Positions 26,182 through 34,089 of a stretch of DNA of 64,000 nt are shown here, one piece after another. The position numbers were made by a program, and so were the translations under genes. The notes beneath the pieces were generated by a model that saw only the letters and a list, made by a program, of their open reading frames with translations, did no database searches and was not told where the DNA came from. The stretch is from Trichormus variabilis 0441 (lineage in GTDB: Bacteria; Cyanobacteriota; Cyanobacteriia; Cyanobacteriales; Nostocaceae): positions 1,796,001-1,860,000 of the forward strand of contig NZ_CP047242.1 in the NCBI RefSeq assembly GCF_009856605.1, given 5' to 3'. Position 1 is the stretch's first letter; every line of letters begins with the position of its first letter.

Positions 26182-28329
26182 ATGTATAATGAAACACTGA
26201 AGCAGCAAATAAATCTACTCCAGCAACAAAACGCTGAATTAAAGCAACAGTTAGCAGCAACCACCCAAGAATCTAGTGCAATTATTGCCCGACTGGAACA
26301 GGAACTCAGTGAATCTAAAAACTGGTGGCTATTTTTTGATCTATCAGTGGATATACTCTGTATTACTGACTTTAATGGCTATTTTCAGCGAGTAAATCAG
26401 GCTGGTGAAAATATTCTGGGTTATTCTCAAGCGGAGCTTTTATCTTTACCCTTCATGGAGTTAGTACACCCAGAAGATAGAGCCGCTACTTTGGCAGAAA
26501 TGTCTAAGTTAACTGAAGAAATTCGGGTTTTTCGGTTTGAAAATCGCTATCGCTGCAAAGATGGTTCCTATTGCTGGCTATCGTGGACTTCTGTTGCTCA
26601 CGACAACTATATTTTTGCTATGGCTAGAGATGTGACCGATAGCGTTGAGCTTCGCTTATGCAAACAAACTGAAGCCATGCTACGTCAACAAGAAGCCCAA
26701 TATCGCGGCATTTTTGAGACTGTTAATGATGGTATCAATGTTTTTGATCTGGATACTGGTGAGATGGTTGCTGTTAATCCTGCTTTATGTGAGATGCACG
26801 GTTATTCTCAAACCGAGTTTCTCAGTCTCCGCCCCACAGACTATATTCATACCGAGTCTTATGATCAGTTTAAGGATTTCATCAAAACAGTTAAATCTGG
26901 ACAGAAATATCATACCCAAGCTGTGGGTATCCGCAAAGATGGTACTAGCTTTGAGATAGAAGTCACAGGAAAACTTTTTGACTACGATGGTAGGCCTCAT
27001 GCCATTTCAGTAGTGAGGGATATTAGCGAGCGTATACAGTCAGAGCAAGAGCAACAAAGATTACTAGCAATCTTGGAAGCGACTCCTGATATTGTAGGGA
27101 TTGCTGATGTTTATGGAACGAATTGCTACTTAAATAAAGCAGGACAGAGGATGCTTGGTATATCCTCAACTGACCAGTTTCCCATCAGCGAAGCCGTAGG
27201 ATTGTCAATATTCGAGAAGTTTCAGACTGAGATAATTCCTCTTGTTATGCAACAGGGGATTTGGTCTGGAGAAGCTTTAATGCGATCGCGCAACGGAGAA
27301 GAGTTCCCTGTTTCTCAAGTGATTATTGCCCATAAAAATGAACAAGGGGAAGTAGAATTTTTATCCACTATTGCCCGTGATATCCGCGATCGCCAACAAA
27401 TTGAAGCCCGACTCAGACAGCAAGCGCAAGATTTAGAAGCAACTGTGCAAGAACTCCAACGCACTCAAACGCAGATGATTCAAGCCGAGAAAATGTCTAG
27501 TTTAGGACAGTTGGTTGCTGGTGTCGCCCACGAAATTAATAATCCTGTTAACTTTATCCACGGTAATCTCAATTATCTTGAGGAACATACTCAAGACTTA
27601 CTGCGAATTATTGAGGTTTATCAACAAAAAAATACCAATTACGAACCTGGTTTACAAGATTTGCATGAGGAAATCGACCTGGAATATATCCAACAAGATT
27701 TGCCAAAAATCTTAAACTCTATGAAGGTGGGTACTCAACGTATCCGCCAAATTGTGTTGTCGTTGCGTACTTTTTCTCGCATGGATGAAGCCGAATTTAA
27801 AGCTGTGGACATTCATGCAGGCATCGACAGTACTTTGATGATCTTACAACATCGCCTCAAAGAGCAACCAGAACGTCCGGCCATTCAAGTGATTAAAGAA
27901 TATGGGGTTTTACCGTCAGTAGAATGCTATGCAGGGCAACTTAATCAAGTTTTTATGAATATTCTGGCCAATGCCATTGATGCTTTAGAGGAGTCGGTTG
28001 TCAGTGGTCAGTGGTCAGTAGTTAATGCTGAAGTAACGGACAAGGGACAACAAACTAATGACATCCCCACAATTCGGATTTCTACTTCAGTTATTGGTTC
28101 TAATTGGATTAAGATGGCGATCGCTGATAACGGTATGGGTATGTCTGAAAAAACTCAACAACAGATATTTAATCCGTTTTTTACTACCAAACCTGTGGGC
28201 AAAGGAACAGGTATGGGGATGTCTATCAGCTACCAAATCATCACCGAAAAGCATGGCGGTAAACTGCTATGCAATTCCCACCTGGGAAAGGGTACAGAAT
28301 TTATCATTGAAATTCCTATTCAACAATAA
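26182..28329 (+). CDS. Soluble multi-PAS sensor histidine kinase
   Basis: 715 residues. An N-terminal coiled coil (1-48) is followed by three PAS domains at about 50-160 (DLSVDILCITDFNGYFQRVN), 172-285 (ETVNDGINVFDLDTGEMVAVN) and 290-405 (EATPDIVGIADVYG), then a coiled coil and HisKA with phospho-acceptor H450 in VAGVAHEINNPVNFIHGNL. The HATPase domain has N-box NILANAIDAL and G-boxes DNGMGMS and GKGTGMGMS. No membrane helix and no receiver. About 18 residues (EESVVSGQWSVVNAEVTDKG region, about 602-622) between the N-box and the next strand are encoded by TCAGTGG heptamers, an in-frame repeat insertion. No response regulator gene is adjacent. Confidence 0.92.
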   Translation: MYNETLKQQINLLQQQNAELKQQLAATTQESSAIIARLEQELSESKNWWLFFDLSVDILCITDFNGYFQRVNQAGENILGYSQAELLSLPFMELVHPEDRAATLAEMSKLTEEIRVFRFENRYRCKDGSYCWLSWTSVAHDNYIFAMARDVTDSVELRLCKQTEAMLRQQEAQYRGIFETVNDGINVFDLDTGEMVAVNPALCEMHGYSQTEFLSLRPTDYIHTESYDQFKDFIKTVKSGQKYHTQAVGIRKDGTSFEIEVTGKLFDYDGRPHAISVVRDISERIQSEQEQQRLLAILEATPDIVGIADVYGTNCYLNKAGQRMLGISSTDQFPISEAVGLSIFEKFQTEIIPLVMQQGIWSGEALMRSRNGEEFPVSQVIIAHKNEQGEVEFLSTIARDIRDRQQIEARLRQQAQDLEATVQELQRTQTQMIQAEKMSSLGQLVAGVAHEINNPVNFIHGNLNYLEEHTQDLLRIIEVYQQKNTNYEPGLQDLHEEIDLEYIQQDLPKILNSMKVGTQRIRQIVLSLRTFSRMDEAEFKAVDIHAGIDSTLMILQHRLKEQPERPAIQVIKEYGVLPSVECYAGQLNQVFMNILANAIDALEESVVSGQWSVVNAEVTDKGQQTNDIPTIRISTSVIGSNWIKMAIADNGMGMSEKTQQQIFNPFFTTKPVGKGTGMGMSISYQIITEKHGGKLLCNSHLGKGTEFIIEIPIQQ
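27993..28026. repeat. Heptamer repeat inside the histidine kinase gene
   Basis: GTCGGTT/GTCAGTG/GTCAGTG/GTCAGTA units, the usual intergenic STRR, here in frame within the HATPase domain. Confidence 0.85.
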
Positions 28330-28384
28330 ATAACTTTTGACTAACATTAAAAAATGTTGCCTAATGACGATTAAGTAGTTACAC

Positions 28385-28418
28385 AAAAAAGCATGGAATA
28401 ATTATCCCATGCCTTTCT
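28385..28418. terminator. Bidirectional terminator between the kinase gene and the 50-codon gene
   Basis: GCATGG (28391-28396) pairs with CCATGC (28407-28412). A-run (AAAAAA) on the left and CTTTCT on the right, so it serves the leftward small gene best and the rightward kinase gene more weakly. Confidence 0.65.
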
Positions 28419-28518
28419 GATAATCAAAATTTTATTTGTCATTTATTGATGAGTTCGTAGTAGCAGTATCTAGGAAGATGAGAACAGAAAATAATCATCA
28501 GCCCGTTCCCTGCTATAT

Positions 28519-28671
28519 TTACCAAGTCTCTGCTGTACGCTTTTTATAAGGATCACCTGTAAATGGTTGTACGCCTATAATTGGATAAGCATCGTCATTA
28601 GGGCCAAAAATCCGCAAGAAGGCTTCAGAAACATACTGCACTACGCCAGCGATAATTTTGGTAATAGCCAT
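28519..28671 (-). CDS. Small conserved-looking protein of 50 residues
   Basis: Not named. The product starts MAITKIIAGVVQYVSEAFLR and ends YKKRTAETW: an amphipathic helix (about 3-20), then FGPNDDAYPIIGVQPFTGDPY, a proline/glycine-rich segment. ATAGGAG 9 to 10 bases upstream of the ATG is one of the best ribosome sites in the window, and a terminator lies downstream, so I take it as a real gene. No membrane helix long enough to span, no Cys, no known domain. Role unknown. Confidence 0.75.
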   Translation of the reverse strand: MAITKIIAGVVQYVSEAFLRIFGPNDDAYPIIGVQPFTGDPYKKRTAETW

Positions 28672-29075
28672 AAAGTTGGACTCCTATTTGAGTCAATTTC
28701 TGGTGATTTATCTACTCTAATCCCAATAACTTGATCTGAGTCTTACTCTCAATATATTGAGAACAAAAGCAATACTTTTTCAGATAGCTTTGCAATACTT
28801 TAAATTGTGGGAGAGTTGACAGTTTTCACCAAGATTTTAACCTAAAAATTTCTATGAGAAAAGGTGAAAAACCAAGGGAGAACAAGCTGATATTTTCCTT
28901 CTCTTCCTCCCTGCCAAAAGCATCGAAAATTCTTGTGGATATTCTGCAAAAATAGTCATTATCGGAATATTATCGAAATTAACTATTAATAAATATTAAT
29001 TAATGGATATTTTAAATCTTATGAAAGGCTAAAAAGCTTGTGTGTCCTTGTGAATAAATAATTTCTGCTTAGGGG
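28672..29075. other. Spacer between the 50-codon gene and the pncB promoter
   Basis: About 400 bases, AT-rich. No supported gene. The leftward promoter of the 50-codon gene and the rightward pncB promoter/operator (29076-29106) bound it. Confidence 0.45.
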
Positions 29076-29104
29076 TTGACAAGATTTATGGTAAATTCTA
29101 CCAT
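29076..29104 (+). promoter_or_regulatory. Probable pncB promoter
   Basis: TTGACA (29076-29081), 17-base spacer, TACCAT (29099-29104). The -10 is weak, as expected for a regulated promoter, and it overlaps the palindrome at 29086-29106. Confidence 0.6.
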
Positions 29105-29106
29105 AA
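29086..29106. promoter_or_regulatory. Perfect palindrome, candidate NrtR operator
   Basis: TTATGGTA-N5-TACCATAA, eight-base perfect arms, 33 bases before the pncB start codon, covering the spacer and -10 of the promoter. An NrtR-type regulator is encoded in the same cluster, so this is the natural operator candidate. I saw no second copy upstream of nadE. Confidence 0.7.
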
Positions 29107-29138
29107 TAAAAAGAGCATTCTTTTAAGGAAGCGCTTGC

Positions 29139-30518
29139 ATGACAACTATCCCCATCTGGGATGTTCAGCCAACCCCAGAACTAAACATCTCTGCGGCTGA
29201 TTACAGCCTACTTACCGATCTTTATCAGCTGACAATGGCTGCTTGTTATACAGGTGAAGGCGTAGAACAACGACGGGCTAGCTTTGAGTTATTTGTGCGG
29301 CGATCGCCAGAGGGTTTTGGCTATTTAATTGCGATGGGACTGACGCAAGCACTGGAATATTTAGAAAAGTTAAGTTTTAGCTCGGAACAGATAGCAGCAT
29401 TACAAGCCACAGGCATTTTCGCTCATGCAGGGGAAGGCTTTTGGTCATTGCTAGCAGAGGCGCGATTTACTGGGGATGTGTGGGCAGTACCAGAAGGGAC
29501 AGCCGTATTTGCTAACGAGCCACTGTTACGGGTAGAAGCACCGTTATGGCAAGCACAGTTAGTAGAAACTTACTTATTAAATACACTCAATTACCAAACC
29601 TTAGTAGCCACAAGAGCAGCACGTCTACGTGATATAGCTGGTGAGCAAGCAACACTTTTGGAATTTGGTACAAGACGGGCTTTTAGCCCCCAAGCCTCTT
29701 TGTGGGCAGCACGGGCAGCTTTAGCGGGTGGTTTAGATGCCACCTCCAATGTGTTAGCAGCGCTACAACTGGGACAACAGCCAAGTGGTACGATGGCTCA
29801 CGCCTTGGTTATGGCGTTGTCGGCGATGGAAGGTAGTGAAGAACAAGCCTTTAGTGCGTTTCATCGCTATTTTCCCGGTGCGCCATTGTTAATTGATACT
29901 TATGATACTGTTGCGGCTGCTCAGCACTTAGCAGAAAAAGTGAATACCGGAAAAATGGAATTATCCGGTGTCAGGTTAGATTCTGGTGACTTAGTGAGTT
30001 TATCAAAACAAGTGCGATCGCTCCTGCCGAAAGTATCGATTTTTGCCAGTGGCGACTTAGATGAATGGGAAATTGCCAAACTCCAAGCAGCCGGCGCAGA
30101 AATCGACGGCTACGGACTAGGAACCAAGCTAGTTACAGGTTCCCCCGTGAATGGAGTTTACAAACTCGTAGAAATTGACGATATCCCAGTGATGAAAAAG
30201 TCCAGTGGTAAAGCAACATACCCAGGTCGTAAGCAAATTTTTCGTTCCTATGGGGGAGGTCAGGTTCAAGCAGACAGATTGGGGTTAATCACAGATACAC
30301 CCTTAATTACAGAAAAACCTTTGTTGCAATTGGTAGTTAAAGAAGGTCAACGCCTACAACCCCCAGAAAAGCTGTCCGCAATTCGCCAACGCACCGCCGC
30401 TTCTGTCGCCAGTTTACCCGAACAAACAAAGCGTTTAGATAATCCCGTTCCCATACCCATAGAAATTTCCACTGCACTGCAAAATTTGACAGAAGTTACA
30501 TTGCAACGTCTCAACTAA
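29139..30518 (+). CDS. pncB: Nicotinate phosphoribosyltransferase
   Basis: 459 residues. SLLTDLYQLTMAACY at the start, EFGTRRAFSPQASLWAARAALAGGLDATSNVLA, MAHALVMALSAMEGSEEQAF and VRLDSGDLVSLSKQVR are NAPRTase hallmarks. It makes nicotinate mononucleotide from nicotinic acid and PRPP (salvage/Preiss-Handler route). The start has AAGGAAG about 8 bases upstream. First gene of pncB-nadD-nrtR-nadE, all on the plus strand. Confidence 0.95.
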   Translation: MTTIPIWDVQPTPELNISAADYSLLTDLYQLTMAACYTGEGVEQRRASFELFVRRSPEGFGYLIAMGLTQALEYLEKLSFSSEQIAALQATGIFAHAGEGFWSLLAEARFTGDVWAVPEGTAVFANEPLLRVEAPLWQAQLVETYLLNTLNYQTLVATRAARLRDIAGEQATLLEFGTRRAFSPQASLWAARAALAGGLDATSNVLAALQLGQQPSGTMAHALVMALSAMEGSEEQAFSAFHRYFPGAPLLIDTYDTVAAAQHLAEKVNTGKMELSGVRLDSGDLVSLSKQVRSLLPKVSIFASGDLDEWEIAKLQAAGAEIDGYGLGTKLVTGSPVNGVYKLVEIDDIPVMKKSSGKATYPGRKQIFRSYGGGQVQADRLGLITDTPLITEKPLLQLVVKEGQRLQPPEKLSAIRQRTAASVASLPEQTKRLDNPVPIPIEISTALQNLTEVTLQRLN

Positions 30519-30537
30519 CGACAACTGACAACTAACA

Positions 30538-31140
30538 ATGAAAAAAATTGCTTTATTTGGTACTAGTGCAGACCCACCGACGGCCGGACATCAGACTATT
30601 TTACGCTGGTTGTCTGAGCGTTATGATTGGGTGGCGGTTTGGGCGGCGGATAACCCGTTTAAATCTCATCAAACACTATTAGAGCATCGGGCGGCAATGC
30701 TGCGGCTGTTGATTGCGGACATAGAAGCGCCTCGGCAGAATATAGCTTTAGAACAGGATTTGAGTAGCTTTAGAACCCTGGAAACATTGGAGAAAGCAAA
30801 ATTACGTTGGGGTACAGAAACAGAGTTTACTTTGATCATTGGTTCAGATTTACTGAGTCAGTTACCCCGTTGGTATCGAGTTGAAGAATTATTACAACAG
30901 GTGCAACTGTTGATTGTGCCACGACCAGGATATGCCATAGATGGGACTAGTCTAGAAGCTGTGCAACAACTGGGCGGTAAAATAGCGATCGCCTCTCTTA
31001 CTGGTCTAGATGTTTCTTCAACAGCGTATCGTGAACGTGGAGAAACCGAAGCTCTCACCCCCCCTATAGTCGAATACATTCATCAACAGCATTTGTACAA
31101 ATGCCCGGACGCAACCAAAAAAAGTTTTCAACTTCGTTAA
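30538..31140 (+). CDS. nadD: Nicotinate-nucleotide adenylyltransferase
   Basis: 200 residues. Nucleotidyltransferase fold: FGTSADPPTAGHQTILRW holds the (H/T)xGH motif with Thr in the first place, and the C-terminal DVSSTAYRERG is the SSTxxR signature. It adenylates nicotinate mononucleotide to deamido-NAD. It starts 19 bases after pncB (spacer is one heptamer repeat), and its last 40 bases overlap nrtR, so the three genes are co-translated. Confidence 0.92.
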   Translation: MKKIALFGTSADPPTAGHQTILRWLSERYDWVAVWAADNPFKSHQTLLEHRAAMLRLLIADIEAPRQNIALEQDLSSFRTLETLEKAKLRWGTETEFTLIIGSDLLSQLPRWYRVEELLQQVQLLIVPRPGYAIDGTSLEAVQQLGGKIAIASLTGLDVSSTAYRERGETEALTPPIVEYIHQQHLYKCPDATKKSFQLR

Positions 31141-31847
31141 ATCAACAACCCTTAGCCGATTTTAAGGTTGGTGTTGATAATGTAATTTTTTCTGTAGATA
31201 CTGAAAAAAATCGGCTGTTAGTTCTGTTAGTAATGCGACAGCAAGAACCATTTTTAAATTATTGGAGTCTTCCTGGTACTTTAGTGCGAGAAGGAGAGTC
31301 TTTAGAAGACGCTGCTTATCGCATTATGGCAGAAAAAATTAGAGTCAAAAATCTCTATTTGGAACAGCTATACACCTTTGGCGGCCCCGAACGCGACCCA
31401 AGGGAAGCAACTGGCAGTTATGGTGTACGTTACCTATCAGTTAGTTATTTTGCTCTCGTCAGATTTGAAGAAGCCGAATTAATTGCTGATGGTGTTACTG
31501 GTATTGCTTGGTATCCAGTCAAGCAAGTACCAAAGTTATCCTTTGACCATAATGAAATTTTGGCTTATGGGCATAGACGCTTACGCAACAAATTAGAGTA
31601 CAGTCCGGTTGCATTTGAAGTATTACCAGAAATGTTTACTTTAAATGATTTATATCAGTTGTACACAACAGTTTTAGGCGAAAACTTCTCTGATTATTCT
31701 AACTTTCGAGCGCGTTTACTCAAATTAGGCTTTTTATCTGACACCGGAATCAAAGTATCACGCGGCGCAGGTCGTCCCGCGAGTTTATATAAGTTTGATG
31801 CTGAAGCCTTCGCTCCCTTCAAGGACAAACCTTTAGTATTTATTTAA
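31101..31847 (+). CDS. nrtR: NrtR-type Nudix transcriptional regulator of NAD metabolism
   Basis: 248 residues. Residues about 20-155 are a Nudix fold (FKVGVDNVIFSV; NYWSLPGTLVREGESLEDAAYRIMAEKI). The Nudix box is degenerate (RIMAEK where an active enzyme has REUxEE), so it should sense ADP-ribose or NAD metabolites instead of hydrolysing them. The C-terminal winged helix (about 165-245, FTLNDLYQLYTTVLGENFSDYSNFRARLLKLGFL and GAGRPASLYKF) is the NrtR DNA-binding part. Embedded in the cluster it likely controls, with a matching palindrome over the pncB promoter. Confidence 0.88.
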   Translation: MPGRNQKKFSTSLNQQPLADFKVGVDNVIFSVDTEKNRLLVLLVMRQQEPFLNYWSLPGTLVREGESLEDAAYRIMAEKIRVKNLYLEQLYTFGGPERDPREATGSYGVRYLSVSYFALVRFEEAELIADGVTGIAWYPVKQVPKLSFDHNEILAYGHRRLRNKLEYSPVAFEVLPEMFTLNDLYQLYTTVLGENFSDYSNFRARLLKLGFLSDTGIKVSRGAGRPASLYKFDAEAFAPFKDKPLVFI

Positions 31848-31848
31848 T

Positions 31849-31880
31849 TGGTAATTGGTAATTAGTAATTAGTAATTGTT
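31849..31880. repeat. GGTAATT/AGTAATT heptamers
   Basis: Four to five units directly after the nrtR stop codon. Confidence 0.75.
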
Positions 31881-31891
31881 GATGCAGAGAT

Positions 31892-32076
31892 AACGCGATG
31901 TGCGACTTATTTGTGAAACCCCTCTCCATTAGACGCGAAGCGGCTTCCCGCAGGGTACCTCTCCCCATTGGCGTTAGCCTGCCGTTAGGCAAGCGGAGAG
32001 AGGCTTTGAATCTTGCGCCCCTTCCCTGCAAGGGAAGGGGTTGGGGGTTAGGTTTGAGAGAAAGTTGCACACAGCG
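31892..32076. repeat. Dispersed 185-bp repeat, family D copy 1
   Basis: Starts AACGCGATGTGCGACTTATT and ends GAAAGTTGCACACAGCG; between are CTCTCC/GGAGAG and CCTTCCC/GGGAAGG hairpins. The same ends occur in inverted orientation at 52164-52380. Fills the nrtR-nadE gap. Confidence 0.75.
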
Positions 32077-32135
32077 TGAGATAACCTTTCTGTAATGGCA
32101 ACTGACCACTGACAAATGACCACTAACTAAAAACA

Positions 32136-33836
32136 ATGAAAATTGCGATCGCTCAAATTAATCCTATTATTGGTGATTTAACTGGGAATGCTCAAAAAAT
32201 TCTGGAAATGGCACAACAGGCAATAAAAAAAGGTGCTAGACTGCTGCTAACTCCAGAACTATCTTTATGTGGCTATCCACCACGGGATTTATTATTAAAT
32301 CCCATTTTTGTAGAGGCAATGAGTGTAACTTTACAGCAATTAGCTAGGGATTTACCTGTAAATTTAGCTGTGTTAGTAGGGACAGTTGAGCTAAATTGTC
32401 AAGCCCATACTACTGGAGGAAAACCTTTATTTAACAGCACAGCTTTATTAGAAAATGGCAAAGTCAAACAGATGTTTCATAAGCGACTATTGCCTACCTA
32501 TGATGTATTTGATGAGCATCGTTATTTTGAAGCTGGACAACAAGCTAATTATTTTGCCTTAGATAATATTAATATCGGTGTGACAATTTGCGAAGATTTA
32601 TGGAATGATGAGGAGTTTTGGGGCAAACGCAGTTACACAGCTAATCCCATTTCTGACTTAGCAATTTTAGGTGTAGATTTAATTGTCAATTTATCGGCTT
32701 CGCCCTACAGTTTAGGTAAGCAAAGCTTCCGAGAAGCAATGCTTAGACATAGTGCAGTCAGGTTTCAACAACCAGTAATTTACGCTAACCAAGTCGGCGG
32801 TAATGATGATTTAATTTTTGATGGTCGGAGTTTTGCCTTAAATCGTCAAGGCGAAGTGATGTGTCGGGCTAAGGGTTTTGCATCTGATTTAATTACAGTA
32901 GATTTTGACGAATCACAACGAGATTTACAACTCAGTTCTGTTGCTCCTATTTATGAATCAGAAGATGAAGAAATTTGGCAAGCTTTAGTTTTGGGTGTGC
33001 GAGATTATGCTCAAAAATGCCGTTTTTCTCAAGTTGTGCTGGGTTTAAGCGGTGGGATTGATTCTGCACTGGTGGCGACAATTGCCACTGAGGCCTTAGG
33101 TAAGGAAAATGTCTTTGGTGTGTTGATGCCATCTCCTTACAGTTCTGAACATTCTATTAGTGATGCTTTAGCATTAGCCGACAACTTGGGAATTAAGACC
33201 CAAATCTTACCCATAGGGGATTTAATGCAGAGTTTTGACCATAGTTTAGTAGAGTTATTTGCCGGGACAGAATTTGGTTTGGCTGAGGAGAACATCCAGT
33301 CACGGATACGCGGTAACTTATTAATGGCGATCGCTAATAAATTTGGCTATCTATTACTATCCACCGGTAACAAGTCGGAAATGGCAGTCGGTTACTGCAC
33401 CCTCTACGGCGACATGAACGGCGGCTTAGCTGTAATTGCCGATGTTCCCAAAACCCGCGTTTACTCTCTGTGCAAATGGCTAAACTCTCACCAATCCCCA
33501 GTCATCCCCGAAAACATCCTCACCAAAGCACCAAGCGCCGAACTCAAACCCGGTCAAGTTGACCAAGATTCCCTACCCCCCTACGAAATTTTGGACGATA
33601 TCTTACAGCGTCTAATTCACAACCATCAATCAGTAGGGGAAATTGTCGCTGCCGGTCACGACCCTATGGTGGTAGACAAAGTTATCCAGATGGTCGCACG
33701 GGCAGAATTTAAGCGTCGCCAAGCACCCCCAGGACTAAAAATCACTGACCGCGCCTTTGGTACTGGCTGGCGAATGCCAATTGCTAGCAACTGGAATGCG
33801 ATTAAAAGTAATTACCGCCTAAGTTGCACATTCTGA
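32136..33836 (+). CDS. nadE: Glutamine-dependent NAD+ synthetase
   Basis: 566 residues. N-terminal nitrilase-type glutaminase (about 1-265) with the Glu-Lys-Cys triad in LLTPELSLCGYPP (E41), HKRLLPTYDVFDE and GVTICEDLWND. The C-terminal synthetase domain has the PP-loop LSGGIDSALVATIA and STGNKSEMAVGYCTLYGDMNGG. It amidates deamido-NAD to NAD, the last step after nadD. Separated from nrtR by 288 bases of repeat, so it may have its own promoter. Confidence 0.95.
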   Translation: MKIAIAQINPIIGDLTGNAQKILEMAQQAIKKGARLLLTPELSLCGYPPRDLLLNPIFVEAMSVTLQQLARDLPVNLAVLVGTVELNCQAHTTGGKPLFNSTALLENGKVKQMFHKRLLPTYDVFDEHRYFEAGQQANYFALDNINIGVTICEDLWNDEEFWGKRSYTANPISDLAILGVDLIVNLSASPYSLGKQSFREAMLRHSAVRFQQPVIYANQVGGNDDLIFDGRSFALNRQGEVMCRAKGFASDLITVDFDESQRDLQLSSVAPIYESEDEEIWQALVLGVRDYAQKCRFSQVVLGLSGGIDSALVATIATEALGKENVFGVLMPSPYSSEHSISDALALADNLGIKTQILPIGDLMQSFDHSLVELFAGTEFGLAEENIQSRIRGNLLMAIANKFGYLLLSTGNKSEMAVGYCTLYGDMNGGLAVIADVPKTRVYSLCKWLNSHQSPVIPENILTKAPSAELKPGQVDQDSLPPYEILDDILQRLIHNHQSVGEIVAAGHDPMVVDKVIQMVARAEFKRRQAPPGLKITDRAFGTGWRMPIASNWNAIKSNYRLSCTF

Positions 33837-33872
33837 AGGCCTCATTTAATGAATTAAAAAAGTGAAACAATA

Positions 33873-34017
33873 TTAATAGGACTTACGCATGAAAACGCAA
33901 GATCGAGGTTTGGAGAAGGGTATAGGAGTGTAGGGACATAAATGTTTGAAACCCTTACACCCTTACACCTTGACACCCGGTCTCAACAGAAAATCGGGGT
34001 GCGTAAGTTCTAATTAA
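33873..34017. repeat. MITE-like element, family A copy 2
   Basis: 145 bases with ends TTAATAGGACTTACGCA and TGCGTAAGTTCTAATTAA; almost the same length as copy 1 (16404-16547) but a different interior (CCCTTACACC motifs). Confidence 0.75.
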
Positions 34018-34089
34018 TTCAAGCCCCCGGATTTATCCTGGTAGTGTTTTAATTTTGAATTTTGAATTTTGAATTCGGAGCGAAGCGAC

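Noticed and set aside
31840..32136. Two overlapping frames (about 65 and 98 codons) between nrtR and nadE
   Set aside because: They read through the family D repeat and heptamers; no protein-like composition.
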